Source: an uncultured Ruminococcus sp.
GTDB taxonomy: Bacteria; Bacillota; Clostridia; Oscillospirales; Acutalibacteraceae
DNA length: 5,024 bases
Direction of reading: 5' to 3'
NCBI GenBank assembly: GCA_902773155.1
Contig: CACYDK010000044.1
Coordinates: 1-5,024 of the forward strand
This document shows, piece after piece, positions 3,385 to 5,024 of this stretch. Numbering within the stretch: the first letter of the stretch is position 1; every line of letters starts with the position of its first letter. Below the pieces are notes generated by a model that was given only the letters and a program-made list of their open reading frames with translations, made no database searches and was not told where the DNA came from. Position numbers and translations under genes: made by a program.

Positions 3385-5024
3385 ATATAAGGTCAAAGAA
3401 GTCGCTGACGATTTTAACGTTAAAAGTAAGGTTATTACGGAGATCCTGTCGGAGAAATGCGGCGTAAACAAGAAATCTATGACCGCCCTCGAAACCGATG
3501 AGCTCAACATTGTTTTTGACGTAATGACCCAGAACAACGCTGTAGAGGATCTTACGGAGTACTTCGCCGTGAGAGACAAGGCGATCGAGGAGCTCGCTTC
3601 GCAGCCTGTTGTTCCCGAGGAAAAAGAGAAAAAGAGCACAAGAAAGGCTATTCCGGTTGAGAAAACCGAGAAAAAGCCCGCTAAGGATAAAAACAAGCAG
3701 GATAAAAAGCCCGCAAAGAACAGAAAACCCGAGCCGGAGCAGCCGGTCAACACTATTGAGGAGGAGCGTTCGGATCACCGCTCGAACCGCCGTGTTATCG
3801 ACACCCGCCAGTCAGTCGTAGACGTAGAGCGCTACAACCAGAAATACGACGATATGGCCAACGATAAGCTACGCCGCAATCAGGACACCAGCAAAAAGGA
3901 AAAGTTCACAAACCGCGCGCGCAAGCAGCGCCAGAGAAAGGGTGGCAAGAGAGAGACAGAGGCTCAGCGTTTGGCTCGTATCGAGAAGCAGCGCAAGGAG
4001 CGCATGCTCACCATAACTATCCCTGATGAGATCGTTGTTTCAGACCTCGCCTCCAGACTTAAGGCGACAGTCGCCGAGGTCGTAAAGAAGGCCTTTATGA
4101 TGGGCTCGATGATAACCGCAAACGACACTATCGACTTTGACACGGCCGAGCTCCTCGCTATGGAGTTCAACGCCAAGGTCGAGCGCGAGGTTATAGTAAC
4201 GATCGAGGAGCAGATTATTGACGACAGCGAGGACGACGACGCTAATCTCGTCGGAAGAGCTCCCGTAGTCGTAGTAATGGGTCACGTTGACCACGGTAAG
4301 ACCTCGATCCTTGACGCAATCCGCCACGCGAACGTAACCGAAGGCGAAGCCGGCGGAATCACACAGCACATCGGCGCGTACCGCACCACGGTCAACGGCC
4401 AGCCGATCACCTTCCTCGACACCCCGGGACACGAGGCCTTCACCACAATGAGAGCAAGAGGCGCCCAGGCCACGGATATCGCTATCCTCGTTGTAGCCGC
4501 TGACGACGGTATTATGCCGCAGACTATCGAGGCCATCAACCATGCAAAGGCCGCCGGAGTTACTGTTATCGTCGCTATTAATAAGATGGATAAGCCGGGA
4601 GCGAATCCCGAGCAGGTCAAGCAGCAGCTCACCGAGTACGAGCTTGTTCCCGAGGAATGGGGCGGCGACATCATCTGCGTTCCCGTTTCCGCCAAGACAA
4701 AACAGGGTCTTGACGACCTTCTCGAGAGCGTCCTGCTCGTAGCCGAGATGAAGGAGCTCAAGGCTAACCCCGACCGCGCGGCCAAATGTATTGTAATAGA
4801 AGCGCGCCTGGACAAGGGCAGAGGTCCGATCGCGACAGTACTTGTACAGAACGGTACTCTCCACTCCGGAGATATCGTTGTAGCCGGCACCTGTCTCGGC
4901 AGAGTCCGCGCTATGACCAACGACAAGGGCGAACGCGTTCAGGAAGCGGGTCCCTCCGTTCCCGTTGAGATCACCGGTCTTGACGAGGTCCCCGTAGGCG
5001 GCGACGTATTCGACGCGGTCTCCG
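3377..5024 (+). CDS. infB: Translation initiation factor IF-2, N-terminal part (cut by window edge)
   Basis: IF-2 is the GTPase that brings initiator fMet-tRNA to the 30S subunit and promotes subunit joining. The frame is open for 549 codons to the window end. Residues 1-55 form a first IF2_N domain. Residues about 75-205 are a disordered Lys/Arg/Glu linker with a conserved-looking block near 139-163 (RVIDTR...[10 protein letters not shown]). A second IF2_N domain covers about 211-262. The G domain (about 296-465) has all five motifs: GHVDHGKT (302-309), GGITQ (326-330), DTPGH (348-352), NKMD (402-405) and SAK (438-440). The beta-barrel domain II begins near 470. The rest of domain II, domain III and the tRNA-binding C-terminal domains lie beyond the edge. 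I chose ATG 3377 over ATG 3371 because of the spacing to AGGAGGAG. The start overlaps the rplGA stop (TAA 3382-3384). All GTPase residues are intact. Confidence 0.97.
   Translation, partial: MIKYKVKEVADDFNVKSKVITEILSEKCGVNKKSMTALETDELNIVFDVMTQNNAVEDLTEYFAVRDKAIEELASQPVVPEEKEKKSTRKAIPVEKTEKKPAKDKNKQDKKPAKNRKPEPEQPVNTIEEERSDHRSNRRVIDTRQSVVDVERYNQKYDDMANDKLRRNQDTSKKEKFTNRARKQRQRKGGKRETEAQRLARIEKQRKERMLTITIPDEIVVSDLASRLKATVAEVVKKAFMMGSMITANDTIDFDTAELLAMEFNAKVEREVIVTIEEQIIDDSEDDDANLVGRAPVVVVMGHVDHGKTSILDAIRHANVTEGEAGGITQHIGAYRTTVNGQPITFLDTPGHEAFTTMRARGAQATDIAILVVAADDGIMPQTIEAINHAKAAGVTVIVAINKMDKPGANPEQVKQQLTEYELVPEEWGGDIICVPVSAKTKQGLDDLLESVLLVAEMKELKANPDRAAKCIVIEARLDKGRGPIATVLVQNGTLHSGDIVVAGTCLGRVRAMTNDKGERVQEAGPSVPVEITGLDEVPVGGDVFDAVS

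Noticed and set aside
4040..4864. Long open frame on the minus strand (about 274 codons) opposite infB
   Set aside because: It lies entirely opposite the G domain of infB, whose plus-strand frame carries all GTPase motifs. Its translation shows no recognisable domain; it is a by-product of codon bias.
4282..4926. Second long minus-strand open frame opposite infB
   Set aside because: It is low-complexity Ser/Arg/Thr-rich antisense translation of the IF-2 G domain and overlaps the other antisense frame. There is no family signature.

Overview
The window is a piece of chromosome from a low-to-mid GC Gram-positive bacterium, most likely a member of the Clostridia near Ruminococcus/Oscillospiraceae. 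This rests on the gene order rimP-nusA-rnpM(ylxR)-rplGA(ylxQ)-infB, on a NusA of the short Gram-positive type, on strong GGAGG-type ribosome binding sites, and on an IF-2 linker of clostridial style. The lineage is inferred from sequence character; no search was run.

Layout. At the left edge (1-250, minus strand) is the N-terminal part of a nucleoside 2-deoxyribosyltransferase-like protein, cut just before its expected catalytic glutamate. Positions 251-408 hold divergent promoters for this gene and for a plus-strand gene (409-960) encoding an unrecognised membrane protein of 183 residues with about four transmembrane segments. Positions 961-1136 hold no gene. They contain a 20-bp tandem duplication, a strong extended -10 promoter, and a leader RNA with an 11-bp GAGA-capped hairpin followed by a T-tract, which looks like a transcription attenuator. 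From 1137 to the right edge runs a tightly packed plus-strand operon: rimP, nusA, rnpM (starting at TTG), rplGA and the first 549 codons of infB. The last three genes are joined by 8-nt start/stop overlaps.

How the genes work together. The operon links ribosome assembly (RimP, 30S maturation), transcription elongation and termination (NusA), RNA binding and RNase P modulation (RnpM, RplGA) and translation initiation (IF-2). Because NusA stimulates intrinsic termination, the leader hairpin is a natural candidate for NusA feedback on its own operon, as reported in Bacillus subtilis. The two left-hand genes have no evident functional link to the operon.

Novelty. Most of the window is conserved housekeeping sequence. 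I do not see an undescribed defence, mobile or RNA system. The parts most worth a second look are the rimP leader (attenuator plus a competing Shine-Dalgarno pairing), the tandem repeat directly upstream of the promoter, and the unassigned membrane protein.
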